A stretch of DNA of 35,528 nucleotides from Smittium mucronatum (Eukaryota > Kickxellomycota > Harpellomycetes > Harpellales > Legeriomycetaceae), in NCBI GenBank assembly GCA_001953115.1, contig LSSL01006761.1, forward strand, positions 1 through 35,528, written 5' to 3'. The notes beneath the pieces are model-generated. The model searched no databases. It was not told where the DNA came from and worked only from the letters and a program-made list of their open reading frames with translations. How positions within the stretch are numbered: position 1 is the stretch's first letter; every line of letters begins with the position of its first letter. A program made the translations under genes and the position numbers. This document shows, piece by piece, positions 21,632 through 34,600 of the stretch.

Positions 21632-21925
21632 TTGCAAATAAAAAATTTCTTTTTGATTCCAATTCCTGATTATCCAATAGATTTATTTTTATTTTTACAG
21701 TGTATTTTCAAATTAGAAAATTACTTAAATCCAAATAGGGAGTGTCGTCATTCAATGAAATTTTCATTTATAAAAAATAAACCAATTAAAACATTTAATT
21801 TCCACCTCGGTATTTACATCGATCTAAAAATGATGGCCATTTTCGTACTACCATCATTTGGAAGGTTAATAAATCGTATATTTTTATTTATATTTTTTTG
21901 TTTTCGCAAGGTTTTATGTAATTAA
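21632..21925 (+). pseudogene. Possible fragment of a transposase-like protein (weak)
   Basis: This is a 97-codon open frame with no upstream or downstream continuation found. Part of it, RHSMKFSFIKNKPIKTFNFH followed by a stretch containing IYID, is loosely reminiscent of the K-P-I-K motif near the second catalytic region of piggyBac-type transposases, where a basic, aromatic stretch precedes KPIK and an Asp follows. The other hallmarks of that family are absent. It may equally be a chance open frame in AT-rich DNA, and the end of it overlaps no known element. Confidence 0.2.
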
Positions 21926-21968
21926 CAATCATAACTGCTGATAATAGATAATGATTTCTATGGTCTAA

Positions 21969-22086
21969 CGTTTCAGATTTCCTAAATTCTGCGTAAAAAA
22001 AAAACGTTGCAGATTTCCTAAATTCTGCGTAAAAAAAACGTTGCAGATTTCCTAAATTCTGCGTAAAAAAAAAACGTTGCAGATTA
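21969..22086. repeat. Minisatellite, 34-36 base unit with internal hairpin
   Basis: Three complete units begin CGTTKCAGATTTCCTAAATT and continue CTGCGT plus 8-10 A, at 21969, 22005 and 22039; a partial fourth starts at 22075. Units differ mainly in the length of the A run (10, 8, 10). Within each unit GCAGATTT pairs with AAATTCTGC, giving a small stem-loop. The units are nearly identical, so the array is recent. Confidence 0.9.
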
Positions 22087-22643
22087 TTAGCCCCTTTAGA
22101 ACCGATGGTGAAAAAATAGATCTCATTTTTTGTAGAATGTTGTCTTGATTTTTTTTTAGGGAAATTATGCAATATTGTCATTAGATAAATATTATCAATA
22201 TACTATTGGATAAATCAAGAGCTCAGGCCAATTGAAATCTTTATTTAGTACTCAAGTAGGTGTAATGCAAGATTTTGGGCCCTGAAAGTGCTAGAAATAT
22301 TAATGTTTATTTTCTTTTTATCGATGAAAGATCTAATATATTTTAACAAAGTTCTCAACTACTAATAAATCGTGTGTATTTACTGCTACGAAATCCCTTT
22401 AAAAAAAAAAAAAAATCCTGCTACGAAATAGTTCGCCTATTTCTAATTGACCGACATGTCATTCCGCATAATTTTTGTCCACTAAAATCACTGTATTAAA
22501 ACGTTTTTTTAAAAGGCATACTTTATATAAAAAAAAAATTAATCCCGGATTTTATTGTCAGATAACATCAAGCATATTGATACAAACCAGTCACTTTTGC
22601 TGGGTATATGGTGATGGGGCGATTAAATATTTACATCTCACCT

Positions 22644-22691
22644 ACTTTTTGATAATTCCGTGATACAAAAAAAAAACCCCCCACTTTTTGA
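22644..22691 (+). mobile_element. 5'-truncated tail of the SINE-like family with 9-base target duplication
   Basis: TAATTCCGTGATAC plus 10 A (22653-22676) is the extreme 3' end of the retroelement family (copy B ends AAAATTCCGTGATAC plus A). It is followed by six C and flanked on both sides by ACTTTTTGA (22644-22652 and 22683-22691). The full-length copy B begins only 35 bases later. The C run between the tail and the second duplication is unexplained. Confidence 0.7.
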
Positions 22692-22726
22692 CCACTTAAA
22701 ATAAAACACTAAGACATGAACAACAA

Positions 22727-23402
22727 CCCCTAAGAGTGAAATACCTTGCCGTGGTTTAGGGGCTTAATAGTATACTTTTCGAAGCATACTAGACCAAAAT
22801 TTCACACAGCGTTGTACTATTCTTGGTTGGGAGTAGTGGAGACAGCGCACAGCGTTGCACTATTCTTGGTTGGGAGTAGTGGAGATAGCGCACAGCGATT
22901 CGGAGGACAGCGATTCCAGAGGAGGACCATCTAGAAACAGGAGGAACCGATCGTTTAGCACAGCTGAGACATAGTCTAGTGCACAAGTCCAGCGTTCGGC
23001 GGTCAGAATGATCTCGGCACCTATCAGCTATTTGTAGGAAAGACATATCTATCAAACCCACTTTTGGGTAGGAGCCTAATTTTATTAATCCTGTTAGAAG
23101 TAGGATCTGACTAGGAGCTCAATAGCTTCAATGAACTGTTGTTCATTGACAAAGAGCTTAATTCATGACTGCACGTAACCTCAGTCATCCAGCCTACTTG
23201 AAGCAATTCCAGGGGGGGTCTTTCGGTTGGTAGATTGAACCCTTTTCCCGTAGGTACGCAGCCGGTAGTCCGGCAGAGGAGCTTATTGTAGTTAGGATAA
23301 TAGTCTTTTCTATACGTCTTTTTCTTTTTTTCAAATTTTTTTAGTATAGTTTTTAATGACGTTATCTTACAATAAAATTCCGTGATACAAAAAAAAAAAA
23401 CA
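22727..23402 (+). mobile_element. SINE-like retroelement, copy B (full length, with internal duplication)
   Basis: The copy starts CCCCTAAGAGTGAAATACC and ends AATAAAATTCCGTGATAC followed by about 12 A. AACAACAA flanks it at 22719-22726 and 23403-23410, a likely target duplication. It is close to copy A throughout. It is longer than A and C because of a 43-base tandem duplication at 22808-22893. Near 23118-23161 it can form a strong hairpin (CAATGAAC pairing with GTTCATTG inside GCTC/GAGC). The AATAAA sits about 12 bases before the A tail, as in a polyadenylated transcript. G/C content is about half in the central part, far above the flanks. Confidence 0.88.
22808..22893 (+). repeat. 43-base tandem duplication inside copy B
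   Basis: Two units starting AGCGTTG and ending AGCGCAC (22808-22850 and 22851-22893) differ at two positions (T/C in each case). Copies A and C have one unit only. The near identity shows the duplication happened late in this copy's lineage. Confidence 0.92.
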
Positions 23403-23657
23403 AACAACAATACTAAATTTTATACAGTAGTATCATAAATTATATTTTATAAACTTAACTCTTCTTAATTTTATAGATTTTTTCCTTTTTTTAGCATCAG
23501 GATTATATCTAGAGAAATTTATATTTAAAAAATCTAAATATTGATATAAAATGCGATAACCTTTATATTTTTAATTTTAATTAACTTTACCGGCTAATTT
23601 GGATATTTAATAACATATGTGAGTATTCAAAAAATGAACTTTATGTAATTGTTTATT

Positions 23658-24275
23658 TCCTAAGTTTGTAGACATATTCGTGGTTTAGGGACTTAAGAAA
23701 TTCATTTGAAAAGATGGACTTCACTAAAATCCTAAAAAAAAATTATCTACTTTAGGTAAGGAGTAGTGAAAGAATCTTAAAGTTTCAAAGAAAAATAAAC
23801 AAATAATAGCCAATCTAAAAGAACAGAATTAGAATTTTGTTCTGTTCTGTCTTTGCGTCATCTGCATAAACATCCCTAAATCTTTTAGAGAAACGATTCT
23901 CCAGAGTTTAGTGTTTTTTTATATTAAATCCGTAATGTTAAAAAATATTTACTAACTGGATTCTAGATTCTATTATTCCTGTTAGATTTAGGGTCTAAAG
24001 AGGATTCTAACCATATCGGTGAATTTTATCTCGCTGATTTCTAGCTTAATTAATGACAACACATCACCATAGTAATATAATCTATTCGATTAGATGCCCG
24101 ATGGGGTATTCTGATGGTAAATACGACTTTAACCGATTTTACGCACGTATCAAATGAATATAAAGAGGAGTTTATTATGGCTGAGGAAATCGATCTTTTC
24201 TATGCCCTGCACATTTTTTTCACTTCTGATTTTTCCACATAGTTTTTACAAATTCTATTTGCCAGTAAAATTTTT
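23658..24275 (+). mobile_element. SINE-like retroelement, copy E (old, decayed)
   Basis: Landmarks of the family occur in order: CCTAAG at the start, GTGGTTTAGGGACTTAA (23680s), GGAGTAGTGAAAG (about 23760), ATTCCTGTTAGATTTAGGGT (about 23976-23995), ATGGTAAATACGACTTTAAC, GGAGTTTATTATGG, TTTTCTATGCCCTGCACAT and, near the end, CATAGTTTTTACAAATTCTA against B's TATAGTTTTTAATGACGTTA. The length of about 620 matches the family. There is no surviving poly(A) or target duplication. It resembles copy D in its degree of decay and shares some variants with it. Confidence 0.68.
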
Positions 24276-26589
24276 ATATATAATAAAATCAAATTATTTA
24301 TCAACATCTGCACATGGATTTAATACTACTTCTTTGATCTAATTGATGCTTTTCGATTTGTTTTTATGCATTTCAGCGTGAATAAAACTTATAAATAACC
24401 AGAAATATAAATATTGGTATAAATAAAGTTTTATAATTATTTTAAATCACTATTTATTTGATAAGATCTCGTTTTTCCCCTTTAGAGTTTGAAAAAATTA
24501 CTTCAAATTTATTCCAAAATATAATACTTTTTTTTAAGTTGTAAGATTTTTTAAATTCTTCCTTTTTTTATGATTCTGCTGTAGTTTCTGTTCATAAGAA
24601 TGACAAAATAGGTAATGAATTTGAAACTGCTAGCTTTAAGAACAATTAGGCCAAATAATTAAAAAAACATTCTGATACTCAAATGGCCATTATTAAATTT
24701 TTTTTATTATAAGTTCTCAAATTTTTCAACTTGAAAAACAATTCTTAGTCTAAATTTTATACAGATAATTCTTTTTTTATAATAATTTATTTTTTTAATG
24801 GGAATTCTTAAAAGAAATCCCATATAAATGTGTTAACTAAAGAAAAAAGGTTGGAGGGTTTTTTTAAACATTATTTAAAACTCAACTAAAATTTATTTTA
24901 AATATTGATTTCAAATAAAGAATTAATTTTTCAATTCAAAGTTTGACTAATCAAGTATTATAACTATAATTTATTTATTTTTTAAATTTTTTTTTAAATT
25001 TCATATCCTGTTTCATCTACTAAAAAAAAACTTTGGATTTATAAATAATATATATATATATAATTTAATATTTATAACAGTTTTAACTGTAGAGCCAAAA
25101 TATTTTTCCTCAATAAAAAATAAGACTATATTGGAAAAAAATATGTAATTTCTCTCTGTTAAAAATTTCCCAAACTAAGTAATATAAAATCAGGAAATTT
25201 TTTTCTCTATTCACCTTTTTTTTTAAATAAAAAATTAAAATTATTATTTTGAAATATACGCAAGATATGAATTCCATAGAAGAAATAAATATAGCTACTA
25301 CTACTTTAAAAAAATTCTCATTATTTTTTCCCTTTATTCTGTATTTCTTTATTTTATTTACATTTTGAAATACGAATTAATCAATATTTTTATTATATAC
25401 AGAAAAAATTATATAAAATGAATTTATATTTAGTTGGATATATATTAAAAATCGACTATATTTCACAATTTATATCCAATAAAAATTATTTTTAAACAGA
25501 TAATAATTTACGTAATAAGTATTTTCATATATTTTTTTGTCTAAAAATTTTGTGATTAAAATTTTTGCTATCATTATATAAAATTAATAACTCATAAACT
25601 CATAAAAAAACATTAAATGTAATCCTTCTTATTTTTAAGTCCGTGATAAAAAAAATTTGGGGCCTTTTTCAATAATTTATACATATATAATTCGAGTTTA
25701 GTTTTTATTTTGTGTATATCGATTTGATTTCTGTAAATATGAAATTAGAAGAGAAAACATACTTTTTGGAGCACACGAATAAATTTTGATTTTGAAATAC
25801 ATTTAAAAATTCAGAAATTCATTTCTAAAATATATTATAAATCAATTTTTCGTTTAATATAAGTGATTTTTGATTAAAAATTTCTATTAATTTAATTTAA
25901 AAATCAAATTTATAACTTATACTAAATTTAAACCAAAAAGATTATTTTTATTGTAAATATACTGTGTCTGATCTTCAATTATTTTTTTTAAATACATAAA
26001 TTCGCCAGTAAAAAATTATAATACCACTTTAAATCTCAATTAATGATTAATTTGAATATCAGTTTTAACATTTATTATATTTATATTAATTATTGTAAAT
26101 TCTTATACTGGAATTTTATTAATAGAATGTGTAATTTTTTAAAATATAAATGGAAAATGTTTTATGTTTTTTCTTAAACTTAACCTTAGCCTTATGCTTA
26201 TATTTTATATTCTATCAATTAAAATTACTTTTTTACAAAAAAAAATTCTTTAGCAATGAGTAACAAGGTAAGACAGAAAATTTTTATCTTTGTAAATTAT
26301 TTTTGAATAATAATAAAAATATTTAATGAAAATATCTGATATCTAAAAAAAAATTTAACCATAACCGAATTTAATTAAAATTAAAACTAAAATTTATATA
26401 ATTATCAGTATTAAATTTTTTGATAATATTCGGTAGAAATAATTTAGCATAAAATGAGTTAAAGGCCATTTATTTATCATATATTATTATAAAGTTTAAT
26501 TTTTTTTTTTTCGAAAATCTAGAAATTTTATTATCGATAAAATAAAAAAATTAAATATTTAGAAATTTTAATAATTATGAAAAAAAGAA

Positions 26590-26616
26590 TTTCGCATTGC
26601 AGCTTCGCTGGCGAAA
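26590..26616. other. Isolated G/C-rich nested hairpin
   Basis: TTTCGC pairs with GCGAAA, and between them CAGC and GCTG pair around a TTC loop, leaving ATTG as an unpaired bulge. It is the only G/C-rich island for several hundred bases on either side. No known RNA or terminator is recognised; it may be a relic of a mobile element. Confidence 0.5.
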
Positions 26617-28561
26617 ATGTAAAACCATCATTGAGAAAAAACATTTCAATATTAAAATTTTACATTTTAATATATAAAAATCTTCTAATATATTTAAATA
26701 TCACCCAGTTTTTTTAGAAATAAATTTTACTTGAGTTTAACACTATTTTTATTGATTCTTGCAAATATCAATAAAAAAATCGAAAATTTCTTCAGATTTA
26801 TTTGAAAATGTCTAAATAATTATGATAATATAAAAATTATTTTTGAGCCCTTTAAGCCAAATTGAAGTTGAGTTTTGCAAAATTTCATTTTTTTTGGAAA
26901 AATATTCGGATGGATAAAAAATTTCAATTAATACTAAATTAGAGGTTAAAATCATTCTAGATTTTTTAAAACCAAAAAAATAATAAATTTAATAGATAAT
27001 CTTATAACTTAAGATTATGTGAGATTGTAATAGTTAGCCATAAAGAATAAAATTGTAATTTTGCAAAAATTATGTCGTTTAAGCACTTAAATAAGACTTT
27101 GAATATCTTTTATCCATAATCCATAATCCATAACCCACTGTCTTTTAATTTTATTTCCGATTTATTAAAAACATGTGTGCATTAAAAATAATTTTAGATC
27201 TATTTATCCAAAATTAAGCTATAATTATTAAGCAATTTACATCAATTAATAACGGAACAATTAAAGAGCCTTAATGTAGCTTTTTATCTATAAGAAAACC
27301 TCTGTAATCATTTTTTTTAAATATTTTTGCGGTTGAAGAATATTGCATAATTATTTTTTTTTAAATTTAATAAATTAAAATATAACAGAAAATGTTATTG
27401 GAAAACTCGTTTTCGAAAAAAATCTTAATAATACGTAGTGATTGACATTTATAATGGAATTATTGATTATGCTTTATGTCTTAATTAATAAAAAATGAAT
27501 CAAATATGTAGACTTTTAATTTAAAATTCGCAAAAAAATCATTATTAAAATTATTCTGCTTTTTATAAGGATTCAATTGCTCAAAAAGATGATTGGATAG
27601 ATTGATCTTAAGATTAAAATTTTTTTATACCATAAGCCATTGAATTTAACTTTTTTGCGTTATTAAAGCACAAATATTTATCATATAAAAACTATATGAC
27701 CTGGTATATTTTTATTTCGAAAAAAATTTCTTTCTTTTTAATAGTATAAGAAATCTAACCTTAAGAGATTTTTTGACTAGAAAATTAATTAAACTTTTTG
27801 TAGTTTCACAGAAAAAAATTAAAAAGCTATACTCCCAGATAATAATGGATTATTTTTTAAAATAATAAATTGATATCGGAATTATTTTTTTTAGATAAAA
27901 TAAAAGTAAATATCAAATTAAAATTAATTTCCTGGATTTTTATGTTTTATATTTTTTTCATTTCTTTATTATTATTAAATGTAGTTATAATATATTTATT
28001 TAGTTTTGATGTATTAATTTAGCATAATTAAATGACTTTATATTATTACTTTTTTAAATGTACATAAAAGTGATAGAGATAAATTTACGTAATAATTATA
28101 AGAAAAAATATTTGATATACAGTCCTAAATATTTTATTTTTATAAGTCCATCCGTTTTTCAGTTTTCATTTTTATAGCACTTTTATTTTAACGAAAGTTA
28201 GATTCTTACACTAGATGTAGTTATTAAGTAATTATTTTCGAATTTTAAATTATTCACATCCTTATTTTTTAAAAACACAAAAATTTCTATAATAATGAAA
28301 ACGAAATATACGCATTTTAATTGGGCCCAGATAAATTTATTAGATTATAAAAATATATTTATGGAGGATTTGTAGTTAGTTTTAGAAACATATAGTTATA
28401 TGAAACGAATTCCGATGGATTTTTTTACATATAAAGATATCTATCAAAAACGGAAAATCCCATTTAATTAAGGTGAATTTTTATATAAAATTATTCACAT
28501 CTTTATAATTTTGAAATATACAGCTAAGATGATCTATTAAGTTTGCATTTAGTTCAAATTA

Positions 28562-28563
<2 letters not shown>

Positions 28564-28609
<46 letters not shown>
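28564..28609. repeat. (TA)n microsatellite, about 23 units
   Basis: An uninterrupted AT/TA alternation of about 46 bases, followed by TGTG. The length may vary between strains or be affected by sequencing error. Confidence 0.95.
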
Positions 28610-28614
<5 letters not shown>

Positions 28615-31600
28615 GAATTTCTAATATCTCCAGTATTCATATTAGCTTTATATTGATTTAATGATGTAAAAACTTTTATTGAAAATGATATAAACACTGC
28701 AAAAATGTCTAATATTGCTAAAAACTACATTTTTTAACATTAAGATATAATTTTTTTTTTTAATTGAGTACAGGTTTCTAAATTTAACACAATTGGTCAG
28801 CTAGATCTTATATTTTAATTAAATTCGAATTAAAAATACGAACTTTAATTAATTATCTGTCATCATATTGATCTTTTTTTCTTTTTGAAAAATGAGTTAG
28901 AAATATCAAATTTAGATTTTAAACATGCAAAATTCGAACACAAATAATCAAATATCATTAGTCAAAACCATCTTGACTGTGAAAATTGATGATGAAAAAA
29001 GTATTTATAAATTTAGAGTTTCAATTTAAAATATACCATTTTTTCTTAAAATTATTGATCAGGAGGAATATTTTGAAATATTTATCCAATGATATATACA
29101 GAGCCAGAAGAAAAAATATGTAAATGATTTACCAAACTCAAATTCAAATGAAAAATCAATCAATATAAAATTATATTTTCTGATTCAAAGATACTTTTTT
29201 ACTAGATGGCTAAAATGGCTATAAAAATTAGATTTATTGACTTTTTTAGTTGTATCGACATTATAAATATAATTATAAACAAAGAATTGCATATAACATT
29301 AATGGAACTAGAAATTAATATGTTTTTTTTAGGCATTAGAAATAGTTAAAATCTTCATCAAATAATAATCTCAATTAAAGCGATACACAATCCAGTTTTC
29401 TAGATCCATAAATTAAAAATATAATATACTGAGGGCTAGAAGCCAATTTAAACCACAAGAAATTAATATAAATTTTAAAATTTTTTAATGTAATTTTCAA
29501 AGACAAAACATTTATCGACGAAAAAAACGAGAGAATTAGCAACTAAATTATATTGAAAAAAAAGAAATATTTATATTCCGATATAATAATTGAGATTTGG
29601 ATTTTAGAGGTAAAATTTTATACATTTTTTCTTATTGTTATTTTATTTATAATAAAAATAACAATAATTTTTGTTTAGTAATAAATTCTCTCAAATCACA
29701 TTATTCTATCCATCGAAAAAAATCCGATAAGCTCAACATTTTTTTAAGAATAAAAATATTACTAATAGATTTTTAAAATTGTAAAAAGGATCAATTAATT
29801 AAATATCATTTTTCAATTCTGTTGTGAATTTTTTTCAAAATTTCCTTTTATTTTCATTTTTTTATCAATCCCAATTTATTTTTATTATTCAATAGCAAAA
29901 AATACAAAATTTTTGTCTGAAGATTATTTCATTTATATAATTAAAGATTTTAAATTCTGATCTTTTTTAGTTGCTTTTTTAATCGAAATATTATTTTCTA
30001 TATATCCTGACGTAAATTAATAAAGCCTAATTATTATTGGTTATAATTATTATAATTTATTTTAAATATTCAAATACTACTTATATAGATTTTTCCTAAT
30101 TTAAATCCAAAAAAAAAATTATTAAAAAATTTATCCTGTAAAAAATCATAAGATTATAATCGAATTTCATTGAATATATATTATTAATAATCTTTTGCTG
30201 TATATAAATACTTTGGTGAAGCTTTATACTTTTGTCATTTTTTTAATTTTAATAATGAAAATATAAATCTTTCTAACTTATTTCAATAAAAGTATGAAGA
30301 CCTAAATTTTCTTTCTAACTGATTCCTAAAAATTTTATTTTCCACCTATTATTTGATTTCTAAGCGTTTACTGTGTCATTTGTGGATATTTTTTTATATT
30401 GAAGATATATTTGTATAAAATAATCCCCATTTTATAAATCTAAAATGTAAACTCTTCATTTTATTTGGAAAAATATTATTTTTTTCTCATTTATGCTGTA
30501 AAAAGGAATAAATAGCATTTTTAAAAAAAAATTCACCTACTATAAAAATCGCATAAATTAGTTATGCCTCTATTATAATTAAATTTTGTTTTAAAAAAAA
30601 ATAAGTTTATATATTAAAAGTGAATAAAATCATGCGATCTTAATTGTAGAAATTTTTATTAAATTTATGATGTCTTTGAATTTACTATTTTTTCTAATTC
30701 AGATTTAGGAAAGCACTGTTTAAGATATTCACGTTAATAGATATTTTTCTCTTATATTTGAAATATGTATATCGATCTTTTTAAGATATTAAAGTATAAA
30801 AATAATCTATATGACCTAACTATACGTGTATTATTCAATCTCCCTTTCTTTTTATCATCATTTTCCATCCATTTCTTTTTAAATAAATAATGATATAACT
30901 TTTTTGAATAAAAAAAAATTCTTATACCAATTTAATTTTTGATTCAATTATCTTATCAGTAACTCAAATATAATTATATTTAGTAAAAAGTTAATTTAAA
31001 GCTCGATTAAATTTTTTGAAAAAAATTATAATAAACCCATCGTCTTCATTTTATTATAATGGATTATTACTAAATATATAATAACTGAATGCTTATGAGA
31101 TGATATAACCAATAAAATATTATCTACTCAATTAAATTTTACTATTATATAAAATTTCAAAAGTTGAAAAATTATAAAATTACTGCCTAATAAGATTTAT
31201 GATTTTTTTGTTTATATTTTGGAAATAATTTATATTATTATTTAATGAATCTATTCAGTATCATATATCTGAAATTAAATAGTTTAATATATGAGATGTT
31301 AAAGAATTGGCAGATAATATTAATTTGAGGGTTTGATGGAAATTACACTAAAATATTATATACAACTAAGATAATAATGATTTATATATTTGACGGTTTT
31401 TAATTGAAATTTTACGAATAATTTTTAATACATTTAACTCTTTTCTTATTATACTTTTTATTTTATTTTATCCTGATGAATATATTTAAAAATTTTGTAA
31501 ATATTATCAAATATATTTGTAGATTATTCGTTATCCTACAATGATTTTCCGATATATATAATATTAATTCACTTAAAATTGATTCAAGATCTTTTATTAA

Positions 31601-34600
31601 GAAAAAATTGGATGTAATAAACTTTCAGGTAAAATATTTTTGATAATAATTGACTTACAACAAAGTTTCTTTTTATCAAAAAATATTGATAATATAAAAA
31701 TATGAATTTTTGTAGATCAAGATATTTATTTTAATTACATTTATTTTGATATTAGTTATTTTTCTTTATTATTTTAAAACATTTAATTATGAATGATTTA
31801 CACAAACTTATTTTTACAAACACCAAATTTTAATATTTTGTATTCGAAAATATCGTTTAAAACATAATTTTTTATTTTTCACCTATCCTTGTGAGTTTAA
31901 ATAATCTGAATCTATCAAACTTTTTGTTTATTACTCTACTATAAAATTTGGTATAAATTATATATTCCATAATATTTTGGTAATTAAAACAGGATTTTTT
32001 TTATAACAGAAAAATTAATTTAATAATTTAAAACTATTGTTTTTAGTGCTCAAGTTTATAATCTTGGTAAAATATATGATTATTTATTAGTATAAGTTAT
32101 TTTTTTAGCTTAAAAATTCACATTTTATTAAAAAAATCACCTTATAATTCTGTTTTTAGTCTTATTTACCAAAGATTACCGTTCGATTATATGTAATATT
32201 ATTTTTTTGGAGAATTCTTATATTGATAATCTCGTTAATTTTGTTTAAGTATTCTTATTTCAATAAAGTGACAAAGCTATCTCCTATGGATATTTATGAA
32301 AAAAAATTTAAAATATTATTCGCAATCAATATGGTTTTTATTGAATAATCTATGATAAAAAAATATTTTCTAAGTGTATTTAAAACCCCCTTCTTATTTG
32401 TTTTTCATCTGATTTATCATTCTATTGATATAAAATATTATAATATTGTATTTATAATTATCATTTAACATTTATGTAGAGAGCTTGACCATCATAATAT
32501 AATTAAGCAATTAAAGATTGTAAACAAAAATTATTTGAGATTAGAGGATTTTTTTTTGTTAAGTTTATCATAATAAATTTTAATATTATAACATAAACCA
32601 ATAAATCATAAAACCGTGTATTAAATAAAAACTATAAATTATCTTAAAAATAAAACCAAATAATTATTTTTTATAATAGTATATTACAAGTTAAATCATT
32701 TTTTTTTAATGATAATTTACCATGCAAAAATTGATGAAATTCAGAAATATTAAATAATAGAATAATAATCATATTTAATGACAATGATTATACGGCATTT
32801 TAGGATCCAAAATATACAAATTTTGCATGAAAAATATTTGAAAAATTAAAAATACTTTTTTTAAGCAAATAACTCATCATTTTTATTAGGTAATTTAAAA
32901 AATTAGAATTATTTCATGTTTTTAGTTTATAATTTTTAATTGCTGTTTTTTGATCGAAAATACGACCAATATAAAAAAAAATTGGAATAATTTTAATTGG
33001 TTTAAATTATAGTTAATAAAAAAAGAGGTAATGTTATTTAGTGCCTTATAATTTCATAATTTTTTAGTATTTGAACTAAAGTTAATATATGAAGTATTTT
33101 TTTTTCCCCAAAAATATTTTTTACAGCTGATTGAAAATTTCAACAACTTTTAAAAAAAAAAATTATCTATAATCCATATAAAGCTTATCCGGAGGAAGAA
33201 GTGAAGGTTAAACTTTGTTTTTTATAAATTATCATAAATATATATTTTTTAAATAAAACTATTAAATTTAATGATATAAGCCATCTTATCAATGAAAAAT
33301 TCCAAATGATAGATATAGGATGTAAAAAAAAATTAATCTCTGAAAACTTTACTAGTATTTATTAATTTATGATTTGAAAATTATATATACGAAAAAAACT
33401 AGAATAAACATTAAATAATATAAATTAATATCCATTATTTAATTTAATATTAAATTATAATTGATATCGATTATCAAAAAATAATTTTTGGTTTGGCAGA
33501 AAATATCCGAATAATACTTGTACCAATACTGTATTTCATTATCCAATACCTAATACCGCTATCATTTTATTATTAAATACCATAAAAATTCAAATTTTTT
33601 AAAAGTTTAAAGAATTTATCATCCATTTAAATTTATAAAAAATTAATTTATACATATCATAATAAGTTACTTACCATAAAATTTTTTATAGATTATATTT
33701 TGAAAATATATTTTTCAATATAATTATTGATAAAATATAGATTTTGAATTAATAGATAATATTTTTTTATTTCTATATAACTTTTGAAAATATAATATAG
33801 TATCGATAATACCAAGAAAAGTATATTTCAAACTAATTTAATTCTATTTCAAAATTCACCCTATAGGAAGGAGTCTAAAAACTGAAAAATTATTAGATGA
33901 GTAGAAATAAGATTTAATTTAGATATACCAATATAAATTTTTATTTTGAAAATAGGTATTTAGTTGGGTTTTTACTAATAAATATTTTAAAATCAGGATA
34001 CATATTTTTCAATATTTTTATTAAAATTAATAAAGGAATTTATTTTTTGTTCAAATTACACAACTATTGATATATATTTTTGGTTCTTTATATGAATACA
34101 AATCGACAACATAATATTATTTATTATATTATATTAATAAAATTTATTTGGTGAATTTTTTTAATAACTAAAATTATTATAATTAATAATGTATAGAATA
34201 TAATTTTTATATCAATCATTTATCTATTTAAATTTTTATAAGTATAATCAAGAATAAATATGGGTTTGTTATATTAAGTTATACGATTTTTTTCAATAAT
34301 ATTAGCTTAATTTTTTTGATATATATTTTGCATTAATAAAAATATAATTTGGAAAAAATTTATTCCCTTTTAGAGCATTATTTATTAAATTAATCAATAT
34401 TGTTTTTCAAATACTGAATTTTGAATTTTCATTATTTCAAAATATTTTTATATACCAAACCTTGTTTAGCTTTAATGCTTTCTTTGGATAAAAATCATGT
34501 TTCATTTACCTGGAATATCATACATCCAATAAATTCTACAGTACGGCAGCATTTAAAACACTTTTAAATATTTGCTTCTATTTCCAAAAATTATTTATTT

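Noticed and set aside
21888..22181. 97-codon minus-strand frame through the hairpin minisatellite
   Set aside because: Its repeated peptide only reflects the tandem DNA repeat; the unit lengths differ by two bases, so the frame is not maintained.
22752..22787. Internal RNA polymerase III promoter in the retroelement: TGGTTTAGGGGC like an A box, TTTTCGAAGC like a B box
   Set aside because: The A-box match is good and kept in most copies, but the B-like string starts only about 12 bases later, much closer than in tRNA-derived promoters, and it lacks the GG. Not supported as a promoter pair.
23215..23245. B-box-like GGGTTCAATC on the minus strand of copies A and B
   Set aside because: It lies on the strand opposite to the poly(A) tail, so it cannot promote the transcript that is retrotransposed. 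No convincing A box lies at the right distance.
27112..27133. TCCATAA repeats ending in CCC as a possible telomere-like tract
   Set aside because: Only three imperfect units, internal to the desert, and not a known telomere motif.
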